Positions 1 through 6,654 are shown, counted from the first letter of the stretch. The stretch: DNA of 8,440 bases from CALAED01 sp937891035 (GCA_035642125.1 DASQSZ010000123.1:1-8440), one strand, 5' to 3'. Made by a program: numbers and translations. The notes: generated from the letters alone by a model not told the origin.

Positions 1-141
1 AGGAACCCAAACCACAAACCCCCAACACACAGGGATCCACAGCACGAGAACCAGGCACTGGCTCATTCAAGCACGCTGTTGAGTTCTCAAAAAACGGACA
101 CCCACCGACAAACCCGCAACCACGAGCCCGACCGGGGCAAC
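1..141 (-). other. 5' leader of a ribosomal RNA operon (16S gene off the left edge)
   Basis: Read on the minus strand, this stretch lies just downstream of a consensus promoter (148-175). It contains the TTTGAGAACTCAACAGCGTGC-type element that actinobacterial rRNA operons carry in the transcribed leader before 16S. No protein frame is credible here. Downstream of the element (toward position 1) the transcript is G/T-rich and unstructured by eye. The mature 16S 5' end is not reached, so it should lie within a few hundred bases beyond the left edge. The direction (promoter, then motif, then edge) is read from the sequence; the identity as an rRNA leader rests on knowledge of actinobacterial operons. 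Confidence 0.8.
79..90 (-). promoter_or_regulatory. boxA-like antitermination element of the rRNA leader
   Basis: The minus strand reads TTGAGAACTCAA, preceded by a run of T and followed by CAGCGTGC. The twelve bases are themselves a perfect palindrome. This conserved block in actinobacterial rRNA leaders is regarded as part of the boxA/Nus-factor antitermination region and of the RNase III processing stem. It lies about 60 nt downstream of the predicted start of the proximal promoter, a normal place for such an element. Confidence 0.65.
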
Positions 142-147
142 CCATCT

Positions 148-175
148 ATCTTACCGGGATCTAAGCCTCCGTCAA
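148..175 (-). promoter_or_regulatory. Proximal rRNA operon promoter (sigma-70/HrdB type)
   Basis: On the minus strand a -35 TTGACG (170-175) and a -10 TAAGAT (148-153) are separated by 16 bp. This is close to the vegetative consensus and typical of actinomycete rrn promoters. Transcription would start near position 141 and run left into the leader carrying the boxA-like element. The match is seen directly; activity is inferred. Confidence 0.75.
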
Positions 176-217
176 GTCGATCCAGCGAACTGGAACGCTC
201 CTGAGACCGTGCCCAGC

Positions 218-252
218 CCACCATGCAATCACTTGAAGTGATCACTTGGTGG
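218..252. promoter_or_regulatory. 35-bp near-perfect palindrome between the two rrn promoters
   Basis: A dyad is centred on G235. CCACCA (218-223) mirrors TGGTGG (247-252), and ATCACTT (228-234) mirrors AAGTGAT (236-242). In all, 14 of 17 base pairs are complementary; the only mismatches lie in the two 4-nt spacers. The overlapping AAGTGATCACTT (236-247) is a second perfect palindrome. It lies about 43 bp upstream of the proximal -35 box and downstream of the distal promoter. It could be a regulator-binding site on DNA or a hairpin in the longer transcript. No T-tract follows on either strand, so it does not look like an intrinsic terminator. Confidence 0.5.
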
Positions 253-409
253 AGTCCCACGGGCCGGCCGCCTCTGGCGTCCTGCATCCCGTCTGGGCTA
301 GCCACTCCAGCCTACACCGCTCTCGCGATGCTTCGAACGGCTTGGCCGGTGCGGCTTGCCACCCGAACGAGCGACCGCTGAGCGACCTCCGCGTTCCGGG
401 GCGAAGAGA

Positions 410-438
410 AGATTAGGTGATCGCAGGACCCTCGTCAA
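410..438 (-). promoter_or_regulatory. Distal rRNA operon promoter
   Basis: On the minus strand TTGACG (433-438) and TAATCT (410-415) are separated by 17 bp, the ideal spacing. The predicted start is near 403, reading left through the palindrome and the proximal promoter into the rRNA leader. Two tandem promoters sharing the same TTGACG -35 box fit the multi-promoter layout of actinomycete rrn operons. Activity is inferred. Confidence 0.65.
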
Positions 439-837
439 ACCGCTTGGGAAACCGCTGCCCGCAGGCGCTGTGAGCCGCGTGGGGCGCATGGTGGTGGCCG
501 TCTCCTCAGACCGGCCGCGACGGCGTCAATCCGTTCCCGACAACCCCAAGTCAGGCGTACGTCGCGAACGGAGAGGCGCTCCCAGCACGACATAGCAGGG
601 GTGACCGAGCGACCGTGAGACGTCGCCGTCAACAAAGGAAACTCCGTCTTCGTCGACCGGTCCTCGCAAGTCCTCCGCGCCGGGCGATGTGGAGGAGCCG
701 TTCCCCCACGAAATCCCCAGTCTGGGGGCGCCGCGCGGTCGCAGAGCTGGCAAAGTCCGCCAAGGCCTGGGCAGGAGGTGGCGGTAGGAACAATTCCACC
801 CTAAACAGTGCCTCACATCGCACTGGTCGCAGGTTAC
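439..837. other. Intergenic stretch with no convincing gene
   Basis: Open frames exist on both strands here. Their translations are arginine/proline/serine-rich, lack recognisable motifs, and show no consistent third-position G/C bias. Two further TTGACG boxes occur on the minus strand (524-529 and 627-632), but neither has a -10 element at 16-18 bp. A small GGAA-caa-TTCC dyad lies at 787-797. I see no tRNA, CRISPR or insertion-sequence signature. Confidence 0.5.
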
Positions 838-886
838 CCGGTTCGGACCGGTTCGGCCGGCGTGGTCTCCTTTCACCTGCCGGTTC
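838..886. repeat. Three CCGGTTC repeats upstream of the amine oxidase gene
   Basis: CCGGTTCGG occurs at 838-846 and again at 848-856, a period of 10 bp (one helical turn). The core CCGGTTC recurs at 880-886, 32 bp further on (about three turns). All copies would face the same side of the DNA. They lie 53-101 bp upstream of the amine oxidase start, a position suitable for activator or repressor sites. The repeats are seen directly; the regulatory role is inferred. Confidence 0.4.
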
Positions 887-897
887 TTCGGAGAACC
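882..897. promoter_or_regulatory. Short perfect hairpin/dyad before the amine oxidase gene
   Basis: GGTTCT (882-887) and AGAACC (892-897) are perfect inverted repeats around a TCGG centre, 41 bp upstream of the oxidase start. The left arm overlaps the third CCGGTTC copy, so it could be a regulator half-site pair or a small hairpin in the mRNA leader. No T-run follows. Confidence 0.35.
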
Positions 898-938
898 ACC
901 GGATGGCATCGACGCGATCAACGTGGTAGCCATGGCGC

Positions 939-2003
939 ATGACCGACGTCGACATCGCGGTTATCGGGCTGGGGTTGGCGGGTTCCGCCACCACATGGGC
1001 CTTGACCGGCCGCGGCCGGTCAGTCACCGCGTTCGAGGCGTTCGCTCCCGGGCATCAGCGAGGCAGCTCACACGGTCATTCGCGGATCTTCCGGCGCGCC
1101 TACCCCGACCCGTTCTACGTCGATCTCACCGGGCGGGCCCGCGAACTGTGGCGGCACCTGGAGGACGCCTCCGGAGAACGGCTCATAACGCCGACCGGTG
1201 GTCTCGACCATGGTGAGGTGGGCCGGCCGGCCAAGATGGCCGAGGTGCTGGCCACCGCCGGCGTGCCGGCCGAGATGATCGAGCCGGACGCCGCCCGCGA
1301 GCGCTGGCCCGGCCTGGCCTTCAGCGGACCGGTGCTCTTCCACCCCGAGGCCGGAGTGATCGACCCGGACCGGGCCGTGGCCGCGATGATCCGGCTGGCG
1401 TCCGCAAGCGGCGCGAACGTCTCGTACGAGGAACCGGTGACGGCACTTGAGCGAGACGGCGACGACGTACGGCTGCATACGAAGCGCGAGTCGTGGCGGG
1501 CCCGCACGGTCGTGGTGGCGGTGGGCGGATGGACGGCCCCGTTGCTGTCCGAACTGGTGGAACTGCCGCTGCTCAAGGTGACCCAAGAGCAAGCCTTCTT
1601 CTTCCGGCCGTATGAGCCGGGACCATGGCCGACGTTCATTCACCTGGACCACGCGATCTACGGGCTGCCGGAGGGAGACCTGGTCAAGCTGGGCGAGCAC
1701 CACCGCGGCAAACAGACGACGGCGAACACCCGCGACGGCGCCGTGGACCCCGCCGCCAGGGAGCGGGTGACCGCATACGTACGACAGTGGGCGCCGGGAC
1801 TCGATCCGATCCCGGAGGCGGAGCTGACCTGCCTCTACACCACGACGAAGAACGAAGACTTCATCATCGACCGCCGCGGGCCCATCGTGGTCTGCTCGGC
1901 CTGCTCGGGCCATGGGGCCAAGTTCGCGCCGCTCGTCGGGGAACTCGTCGCCGACCTCGTTGCCGGCCGACCGCCGCTTCCTCGCTTCGCGCTGCCCACA
2001 TAG
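939..2003 (+). CDS. FAD-dependent amine oxidase, monomeric sarcosine oxidase / N-methyltryptophan oxidase family
   Basis: This 354-residue flavoprotein of the DAO superfamily should oxidatively demethylate or deaminate a secondary amine such as sarcosine or another N-methyl amino acid, giving formaldehyde and H2O2, in the cytoplasm. The Rossmann GxGxxG is at residues 10-15. The GSSHGHSRIFRRAY block (42-55) carries His45 and Arg49, at the same positions as the flavin/substrate residues of Bacillus monomeric sarcosine oxidase. By alignment by eye Tyr241, Lys250 (oxygen-activating lysine), His254, Cys298 (covalent FAD attachment, in CLYTTT) and Lys328 (in SGHGAKF) match Tyr254, Lys265, His269, Cys315 and Lys348 of that enzyme. 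The length is slightly below the usual 370-390. An in-frame TAG at 927 limits the start, and ATG 939 is the first start after it; no good Shine-Dalgarno is visible. The true substrate cannot be told from sequence. It stands alone, with no partner gene within 600 bp on its strand. Confidence 0.9.
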   Translation: MTDVDIAVIGLGLAGSATTWALTGRGRSVTAFEAFAPGHQRGSSHGHSRIFRRAYPDPFYVDLTGRARELWRHLEDASGERLITPTGGLDHGEVGRPAKMAEVLATAGVPAEMIEPDAARERWPGLAFSGPVLFHPEAGVIDPDRAVAAMIRLASASGANVSYEEPVTALERDGDDVRLHTKRESWRARTVVVAVGGWTAPLLSELVELPLLKVTQEQAFFFRPYEPGPWPTFIHLDHAIYGLPEGDLVKLGEHHRGKQTTANTRDGAVDPAARERVTAYVRQWAPGLDPIPEAELTCLYTTTKNEDFIIDRRGPIVVCSACSGHGAKFAPLVGELVADLVAGRPPLPRFALPT

Positions 2004-2016
2004 CGCCTTCCGGCGC
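2003..2016 (+). terminator. Small GC hairpin at the oxidase stop codon
   Basis: GCGCC (2003-2007) pairs with GGCGC (2012-2016) around TTCC, starting at the last base of the stop codon. There is no T-tract, which is common for GC-rich actinomycete terminators but leaves the call weak. Confidence 0.25.
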
Positions 2017-2594
2017 CCGCCGAGGACGCGCTGCGCCGGATTGGGATTGCCGGCCGCCACCGCGCCCGCGTCGATGGTCAGCGCGGCGGGTGGTACCAGG
2101 CACCGCCGTCCACACCGGCGAGACCGGCACCGGATGGCATGCGCGCGTACCGCTGGATCGGCGTGATCTCCCCGGCCCGATCTCAGCCGCGCGGGTCACC
2201 GCTCGCGCGAGTCGGCCGGCGTGTACGTGCGCCGCCGTGAGCGCCGGGGACGAGGTCTCTGTGTCGACCGCGTAAGCGAACTGTGCCTCTGTGGTCGCCG
2301 GGACCGGGGCTTCAGGTTGGCCGGAAGCAAGGGGCGCGACTGCCCGAGTGACGGGCTGTTCGGGTCGATCACGGTGCCCGAATGCCAAACATTAGTCATC
2401 GATGGCCCATGAACCATGCCTCGCGCATTCGCTTGGGGGCGCCGCGGTGGGGATGATCTCACCACGAAACGCGGTTAATCAGATGAAGTGCTTTAATTTT
2501 CCTGAGCCACGCCAAGCGTCGGCAAATTTCGCCGGACGGCGGGGCGGATACCGAACGTTACCGTCGCCACCGGAAAGGGTAAATGTGATCATGT
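2017..2594. other. Intergenic stretch without a convincing gene
   Basis: Frames on both strands are short or run antisense to the oxidase and lack motifs. A minus-strand frame around 2210-2330 reads SPALTAAHVHAG, faintly like the AHIH motif of CHRD-type domains, but continues as arginine-rich noise and may be chance or a decayed remnant. TTCGGG (2359-2364) and CCCGAA (2377-2382) form a perfect 6-bp inverted repeat with a 12-nt gap. Base composition becomes more A/T-rich from about 2380, as expected for a promoter region ahead of the methyltransferase, but no good -35/-10 pair is evident. Confidence 0.45.
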
Positions 2595-2617
2595 CGAACA
2601 TAGCCGTCGCATGTTCG
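2595..2617. promoter_or_regulatory. Inverted repeat in the upstream region of the methyltransferase gene
   Basis: CGAACAT (2595-2601) and ATGTTCG (2611-2617) are perfect 7-bp inverted repeats with a 9-nt centre, 45 bp before the methyltransferase ATG and 31 bp before its ribosome binding site. The left arm also forms a smaller dyad, ATGT-cga-ACAT (2591-2601). An operator or a leader hairpin are both possible. Confidence 0.4.
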
Positions 2618-2647
2618 CCCCTGCTCATCGGCATGCCCGTACGACTT

Positions 2648-2652
2648 AGGAG
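2648..2652 (+). promoter_or_regulatory. Ribosome binding site of the methyltransferase gene
   Basis: AGGAG ends 9 nt before ATG 2662, a normal spacing. It is the best Shine-Dalgarno in the window and fixes this start. Confidence 0.75.
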
Positions 2653-2661
2653 CGCTCATCC

Positions 2662-3630
2662 ATGTCTACTTGCACTCCTCCTCAGCAAAACATCATCGAC
2701 TATGACCGAGGCGGCTACGACTACCGAGAATTCTGGGCAGATCGCCAATACGAAGATTGGGCGGAATCCCGAGCACTCGACCGAATAATGCGAAAACTCG
2801 GCCATCCACGGTGGTTTGCCGACTTCGGTGGCGGGTTTGGGCGCAATGCTCCTCACTATCGACGCCGCGCCCACCATTCTGTCATCGTGGATTCCTCGGC
2901 CAACAATCTCACGCACGCCGGCGAACTGCACGCCGCCGACATTGCGGCCGGGCGCGTTCATCTGGTCCGCGGCACGGTGACCGCGCTGCCCTTTGTTGAC
3001 GGGGCGTTCGACGCCGCCATGGTGGTCCGCGTGCTCCACCACCTCGACGACGTAAAGCAGGCACTCTGCGAGATGGGCCGGACGATCAACGGCAGTTGGC
3101 TGGTCGACGTACCGATCAAGCACCACGCCCTCGGCCGGCTGCGCAGTGCCGTCCGCCTGCGGCTCGGGGAGATGAGCAGCCCCGAGCCGCTCATTCGCGG
3201 AAGCAGCGAGCACCCGTTCCGGGCCTACCGGCTGCCCGTGATCAGGCAGCTGCTCAGCGAGGCGGATTGGGACTCTGATCTGGTCGCCAGCGTCAATAAC
3301 TTCCGGCGCTGGGATCAAGCCCTCCCCCAGCTGGTCGTCGCCGCGTTGCGACCCCTTGTCCAGACGCTGGAGATCGTCACCCAGAGCACGGGACGAGGCT
3401 GGTGGGGCCCGAGCCAGTTCCTCGTGGCGACTCGCCGGAGCGACGTGCGGCCCCTGCTCGGGTCAACTCCGGCCGGACTGCCGACCAGCATGGCCGAACT
3501 GGCGCGCCGCATGGTCTGCCCCGCGTGTCGCGACGCGCTCACCTGGACCGCCGACCATGCCCGGTGCGGAGCCTGCCTCCAGACCTTTCGCCGCCAGCAC
3601 AGCTTTTGGGATTTCGTCCCGCAGGGCTAG
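2662..3630 (+). CDS. Class I SAM-dependent methyltransferase with C-terminal zinc ribbon
   Basis: This 322-residue soluble protein should transfer a methyl group from S-adenosylmethionine to an unknown acceptor. Residues about 15-45 form an aromatic, acidic N-terminal helix region (FWADRQYEDWAESRALDRIM), common ahead of Methyltransf_11-type folds. Motif I is ADFGGGFGR (53-61), a variant of DxGxGxG starting at Asp54. Asp77 in VIVDSS (74-79) is the likely acidic residue that binds the SAM ribose. The post-II/III region is LPFVDGAFDAAMVVRVLHHL (109-128). After a long middle segment, residues 286-305 hold CPAC...CGAC (Cys286, 289, 302, 305), a Trm112/UPF0434-like zinc ribbon ending WDFVP. In RlmA-type rRNA methyltransferases the zinc site is N-terminal, so this order is different. 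The start is set by a strong ribosome binding site. The gene has its own upstream region and converges on the LuxR-family regulator. The substrate (RNA, protein or small molecule) is not evident. Confidence 0.85.
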   Translation: MSTCTPPQQNIIDYDRGGYDYREFWADRQYEDWAESRALDRIMRKLGHPRWFADFGGGFGRNAPHYRRRAHHSVIVDSSANNLTHAGELHAADIAAGRVHLVRGTVTALPFVDGAFDAAMVVRVLHHLDDVKQALCEMGRTINGSWLVDVPIKHHALGRLRSAVRLRLGEMSSPEPLIRGSSEHPFRAYRLPVIRQLLSEADWDSDLVASVNNFRRWDQALPQLVVAALRPLVQTLEIVTQSTGRGWWGPSQFLVATRRSDVRPLLGSTPAGLPTSMAELARRMVCPACRDALTWTADHARCGACLQTFRRQHSFWDFVPQG

Positions 3631-3652
3631 AGATACCGCCCGCAACCGCACC

Positions 3653-3696
3653 GCGCCGCTCGGCGAAACCGTTGCTCTTTGTCCCGGCAGCGGCGC
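3653..3696. terminator. Possible bidirectional terminator between convergent genes
   Basis: GCGCCGC (3653-3659) and GCGGCGC (3690-3696) are perfect inverted repeats spanning most of the 70-bp gap between the methyltransferase stop and the regulator stop. The 30-nt loop is long and there is no strong T-run, so function is only suggested by position. Confidence 0.3.
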
Positions 3697-3700
3697 ATCC

Positions 3701-6553
3701 TTATCGCGCGAACCACGTGGCGCGCGGCTCGATCGGGGATCGGGCCGGCGACAGCCGATCGGGAGATAAAAGCAGCAAGGTCAGCGGGAGATCGGTTCTG
3801 CGGCTGATGTTGAGTTTCCGGTACACGCGGGTCAGGTGCTGTTCAACGGTGCTCATCGTCACATGCAGCCTGATGGCGATCTGACGATTGGTGTATCCGT
3901 TGGCCGCGAGCGCGGCGACTCGTCGTTCCGCCTCGCTCAGCGACGTGAGCGAAACCCGCTCCTGATTTTCGCCCTGTCCTTTCGCCTCAACGATGCGCGG
4001 CGATCGTTTGAGGCCGATGTCGGCGACACCGCATTCGGCGCCGACCAAGCGGGCTCGTTGGCCCATCGCACCGGCTCGATGCTCGCGCCCGGCGACATGG
4101 TACGCCTCACTCAGGTCGGCAAGCGCGTAGGCCAACTCAAGCCGATCGCCCGCCCTCTCCAGCAATTCCACTGCCTCGCTGAGCGTTTCCACGCGCGGCT
4201 CGGCATCGAGAGTGAGCGCGAGCGTGCGCAACGTTACGCCTCGCGTTCTGAGCTGTCCCGGTGCGATTCGGGCCAGCTGTTCGGCGGCCAGCGAGCCGGC
4301 GTCCTCGCGGTTGCCCATGACGAGATGCGCCTGCGCCATGTCGGTCCGCCACGGTACGAAAGCGGGGATGTCGAATCCCCAGCGGGTCATCAGCTCGCCG
4401 CAGGTCTGAAACTCGGCCAAGGCGGCCTGCGGACGGTCGGTCGCGAGGTAAAACCGGCCACGCGCCTGGAGATAGGGCAGGACACACGGCGTTTGGAACA
4501 TCGCCTCCGGGACCGGCGTATCGAGGTACTCCTCGGCCGCTCCCTGATTTCCCATGGCGACCGACGAGAGCACAATGGAGGCCAGCGGCACGCCGATGGC
4601 GACGCCCCATCCCCGCGGCGCGACGATATCGAGGGCTTCCCGGGCGCTTTTGTGCGCCGCCGCGAGCTCACCCCGGCGTACATGCATTAACGCACGCAGC
4701 GCGGTGAACAGGGCATTGCCCATCGGCGGCGACTGCGCCGCCGTTCTGTCGAGCAGATCGACCCAGCGCGCCGCCTTGTCTGATTCATCGGTGTAAACCA
4801 GGATCGCCAGTGCGGCGATGGGCGTGGGCGTCTTGAGCATCAGATCGGACTCATGCAGGATCTGTTCGGCTCGTGCGATCGTCTCGTCTTGGCGACCGTC
4901 GGCCAGCGCGCTCGCCAGCATCTCGGTCAGCTTGCCGGCGGGCGAAGTGGCCGGTGACACCGGCTCGCTCGCCGCGGGAGCCGGCGACGGAAGGGCGTCC
5001 GCCAGAGTCGTTGGAGGAATCAGGCCCGGGTAGGCGAAGCGCAGCCATCGGCGGGGTGATTCTGGCTGCACGGCTATGTCACCGGCCGATCGCCCATTCC
5101 CCCGAGACTCCTCGATCATGGTCTCGAGGGCCTCGTCCGTGCGGCCGAGCCAAAGCTGCCAGCCGATCAAGGTGCCCGCGCTCCCGGCGGGCAGCCGTCC
5201 CTCCCGCAGATATCTGGTCAGTTCGGGCAGATGCCGCCCCGCCGTCGCCGGGTCGATCTGCCACTCGGTCCGCGCGAGGGCGAGGTGGGCGATCGGCCGC
5301 TGATCGCTGTCGCTCTCGTGGCGGGCCAGCCGGAGATAGCCGATCGCCTTGGCCACGTCACCGTCCGTCACAGCCTGGAGGGCCGCGTCCTGGAGGGCCG
5401 TCACCGCCCAGGGCGTTCGGGCTTGATCGGCCGAACGGAGGTGGTCGGCGACGGCTGTCGCCGGGGCGCCGTGGCTGTGCAGAAGCTCGGCCGCCCGCAG
5501 GTGCATCGCGGTGCGCTCGTCCGGCCTCATCCCACCGAGCACCGCCGCCTGGACGGCATCGTGCCGAAACTCCTCGGCATCCAACAGCCCGGCGGCACCC
5601 AGCACGGTACGCATCCGGCCGACCGACTCGGCGTCAAGGTGCACGAGATCGCCGAGCAGCGTGGCGGACGGCGTGCCGGCGGTCAGGACCGCCATGCCCT
5701 GGGCCAGCGCCGTGGACTCCGAGCGGTAAAGGCACGTGAGCACCGCCTGCCGGAACGCGTCACCATAGGCGAGTGCGGCCGGCGCGGGTGCGCCCGCGAT
5801 CCGCAGGTCCTCGACCAAGGCATGGACCAGCAGCGGATTGCCGCCGCTCACGAGGTGGCATTCGGCGGCCAGCCCGCGGGCGGTCTGCTGGTCGAAATTG
5901 TCGGCGAGTACGGAGGCCACGCCCTGCCGCGACAGCGTCTTCAATCGCAGCCGCCGGGCGCCCGGCAGGCGAAGCAGGTCGGCATGGAGCCATGGATGCG
6001 TTCGCGCCGCCCGCATGCATTCGGTGAGTATGAGGAGCACGTCGGCGGATCTTGTTCTGCGGGCGAGGTACAACAAGAACCGCAACGACGCCACATCGGC
6101 GTGATGGATGTCGTCGACGCCGATCACCAGTGGGCCGCGTTCGGCGACCTCGAGCAGAATCTCGCTCAGCCCGCCCAGGATGGGCGCGGGAACGGCCACT
6201 TGGAGACCGTCATCGGCGTCCGGGTCAAGTCCATGTGCCAAGGCCGTGAGCGCACCGTCGTTCAGCAGGTACGCCGCGCGCTCAAGTTCGGCGGCGCGCA
6301 GCCCGGGCCCTTGGAAGAACTGGCTGACCGCGCTCAGCGGCAGGCTCCGCTCCGCACTCGACGCGGACGCGCAGAGGAAGACGGCGCCCGACGCGACCGC
6401 ACGGTCGGCGAAGGTGTGGAGCAGTGTGGTCTTCCCGGTGCCCGCCGCGCCCTCTATGAGCGCGACCTTGCCGGTTCCCCGTTGATCAGCGCTGTACAGA
6501 CCCTCCAGAGTGCGAAGTTCTTCGGCTCGTTCGACTAGCCCAACGATTTGCAT
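3701..6553 (-). CDS. Large ATP-binding LuxR-family (LAL) transcriptional regulator
   Basis: This 950-residue cytoplasmic regulator would use an ATPase module to gate DNA binding, as in MalT/PikD-type proteins. It opens with MQIVGLVERAEELRTLEGLY, the usual LAL N-terminus. Walker A is GAAGTGKT (35-42). Walker B is LVIGVDDIHHAD (142-153). HLVSGGNPLLVHAL (233-246) and HDAVQAAVL (331-339) are conserved STAND/LAL blocks. Residues about 390-860 are helical TPR-like repeats, broken by a Pro/Ala/Ser-rich linker at 521-540. The LuxR helix-turn-helix is 873-932 (SEAERRVAALAANGYTNRQI, recognition helix around TMSTVEQHL). The frame stays open to ATG 6757 (1018 residues), but that extension has no motif and poor codon bias, so ATG 6553 is preferred. 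Its ribosome binding site is weak: GGCGGGGG is only 2 nt away and GGAGG is 18 nt upstream. Leu622 (TTA at 4688-4690) and Leu929 (TTA at 3767-3769) use the rare leucine codon. LALs often control biosynthetic loci; the target here is unknown. Confidence 0.92.
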   Translation of the reverse strand: MQIVGLVERAEELRTLEGLYSADQRGTGKVALIEGAAGTGKTTLLHTFADRAVASGAVFLCASASSAERSLPLSAVSQFFQGPGLRAAELERAAYLLNDGALTALAHGLDPDADDGLQVAVPAPILGGLSEILLEVAERGPLVIGVDDIHHADVASLRFLLYLARRTRSADVLLILTECMRAARTHPWLHADLLRLPGARRLRLKTLSRQGVASVLADNFDQQTARGLAAECHLVSGGNPLLVHALVEDLRIAGAPAPAALAYGDAFRQAVLTCLYRSESTALAQGMAVLTAGTPSATLLGDLVHLDAESVGRMRTVLGAAGLLDAEEFRHDAVQAAVLGGMRPDERTAMHLRAAELLHSHGAPATAVADHLRSADQARTPWAVTALQDAALQAVTDGDVAKAIGYLRLARHESDSDQRPIAHLALARTEWQIDPATAGRHLPELTRYLREGRLPAGSAGTLIGWQLWLGRTDEALETMIEESRGNGRSAGDIAVQPESPRRWLRFAYPGLIPPTTLADALPSPAPAASEPVSPATSPAGKLTEMLASALADGRQDETIARAEQILHESDLMLKTPTPIAALAILVYTDESDKAARWVDLLDRTAAQSPPMGNALFTALRALMHVRRGELAAAHKSAREALDIVAPRGWGVAIGVPLASIVLSSVAMGNQGAAEEYLDTPVPEAMFQTPCVLPYLQARGRFYLATDRPQAALAEFQTCGELMTRWGFDIPAFVPWRTDMAQAHLVMGNREDAGSLAAEQLARIAPGQLRTRGVTLRTLALTLDAEPRVETLSEAVELLERAGDRLELAYALADLSEAYHVAGREHRAGAMGQRARLVGAECGVADIGLKRSPRIVEAKGQGENQERVSLTSLSEAERRVAALAANGYTNRQIAIRLHVTMSTVEQHLTRVYRKLNISRRTDLPLTLLLLSPDRLSPARSPIEPRATWFAR

Positions 6554-6654
6554 GGCCCCCGCCTGTGCGCTTCCTCCCCGCTGCGAATCGAGTGTCCGCG
6601 CCCACCACGTCGCTTCCCTTAACTGTGTCATCGCGGCGACGGAAGAACAATCGG

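Noticed and set aside
298..489. Minus-strand 63-residue frame with GAGGAG upstream
   Set aside because: The purine run is 12 nt from the ATG, the codon third positions are unbiased, and the frame overlaps the distal rRNA promoter.
524..632. Further TTGACG boxes on the minus strand as extra rRNA promoters
   Set aside because: Neither 524-529 nor 627-632 is followed by a TAnnnT-like -10 box at 16-18 bp.
526..933. Minus-strand 135-residue open frame
   Set aside because: Composition is proline/arginine/glycine-rich with no motif, third positions are not G/C-biased like the real genes, and it overlaps other equally long random frames.
1068..2060. Long minus-strand frame (330 residues) opposite the amine oxidase
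   Set aside because: It is an antisense shadow created by high GC; the plus strand encodes a protein with all the family's catalytic residues.
5231..6538. Plus-strand 435-residue frame opposite the LAL regulator
   Set aside because: Its translation is low-complexity Arg/Gly/Gln-rich, while the minus strand shows Walker A, Walker B and conserved LAL blocks over the same bases.
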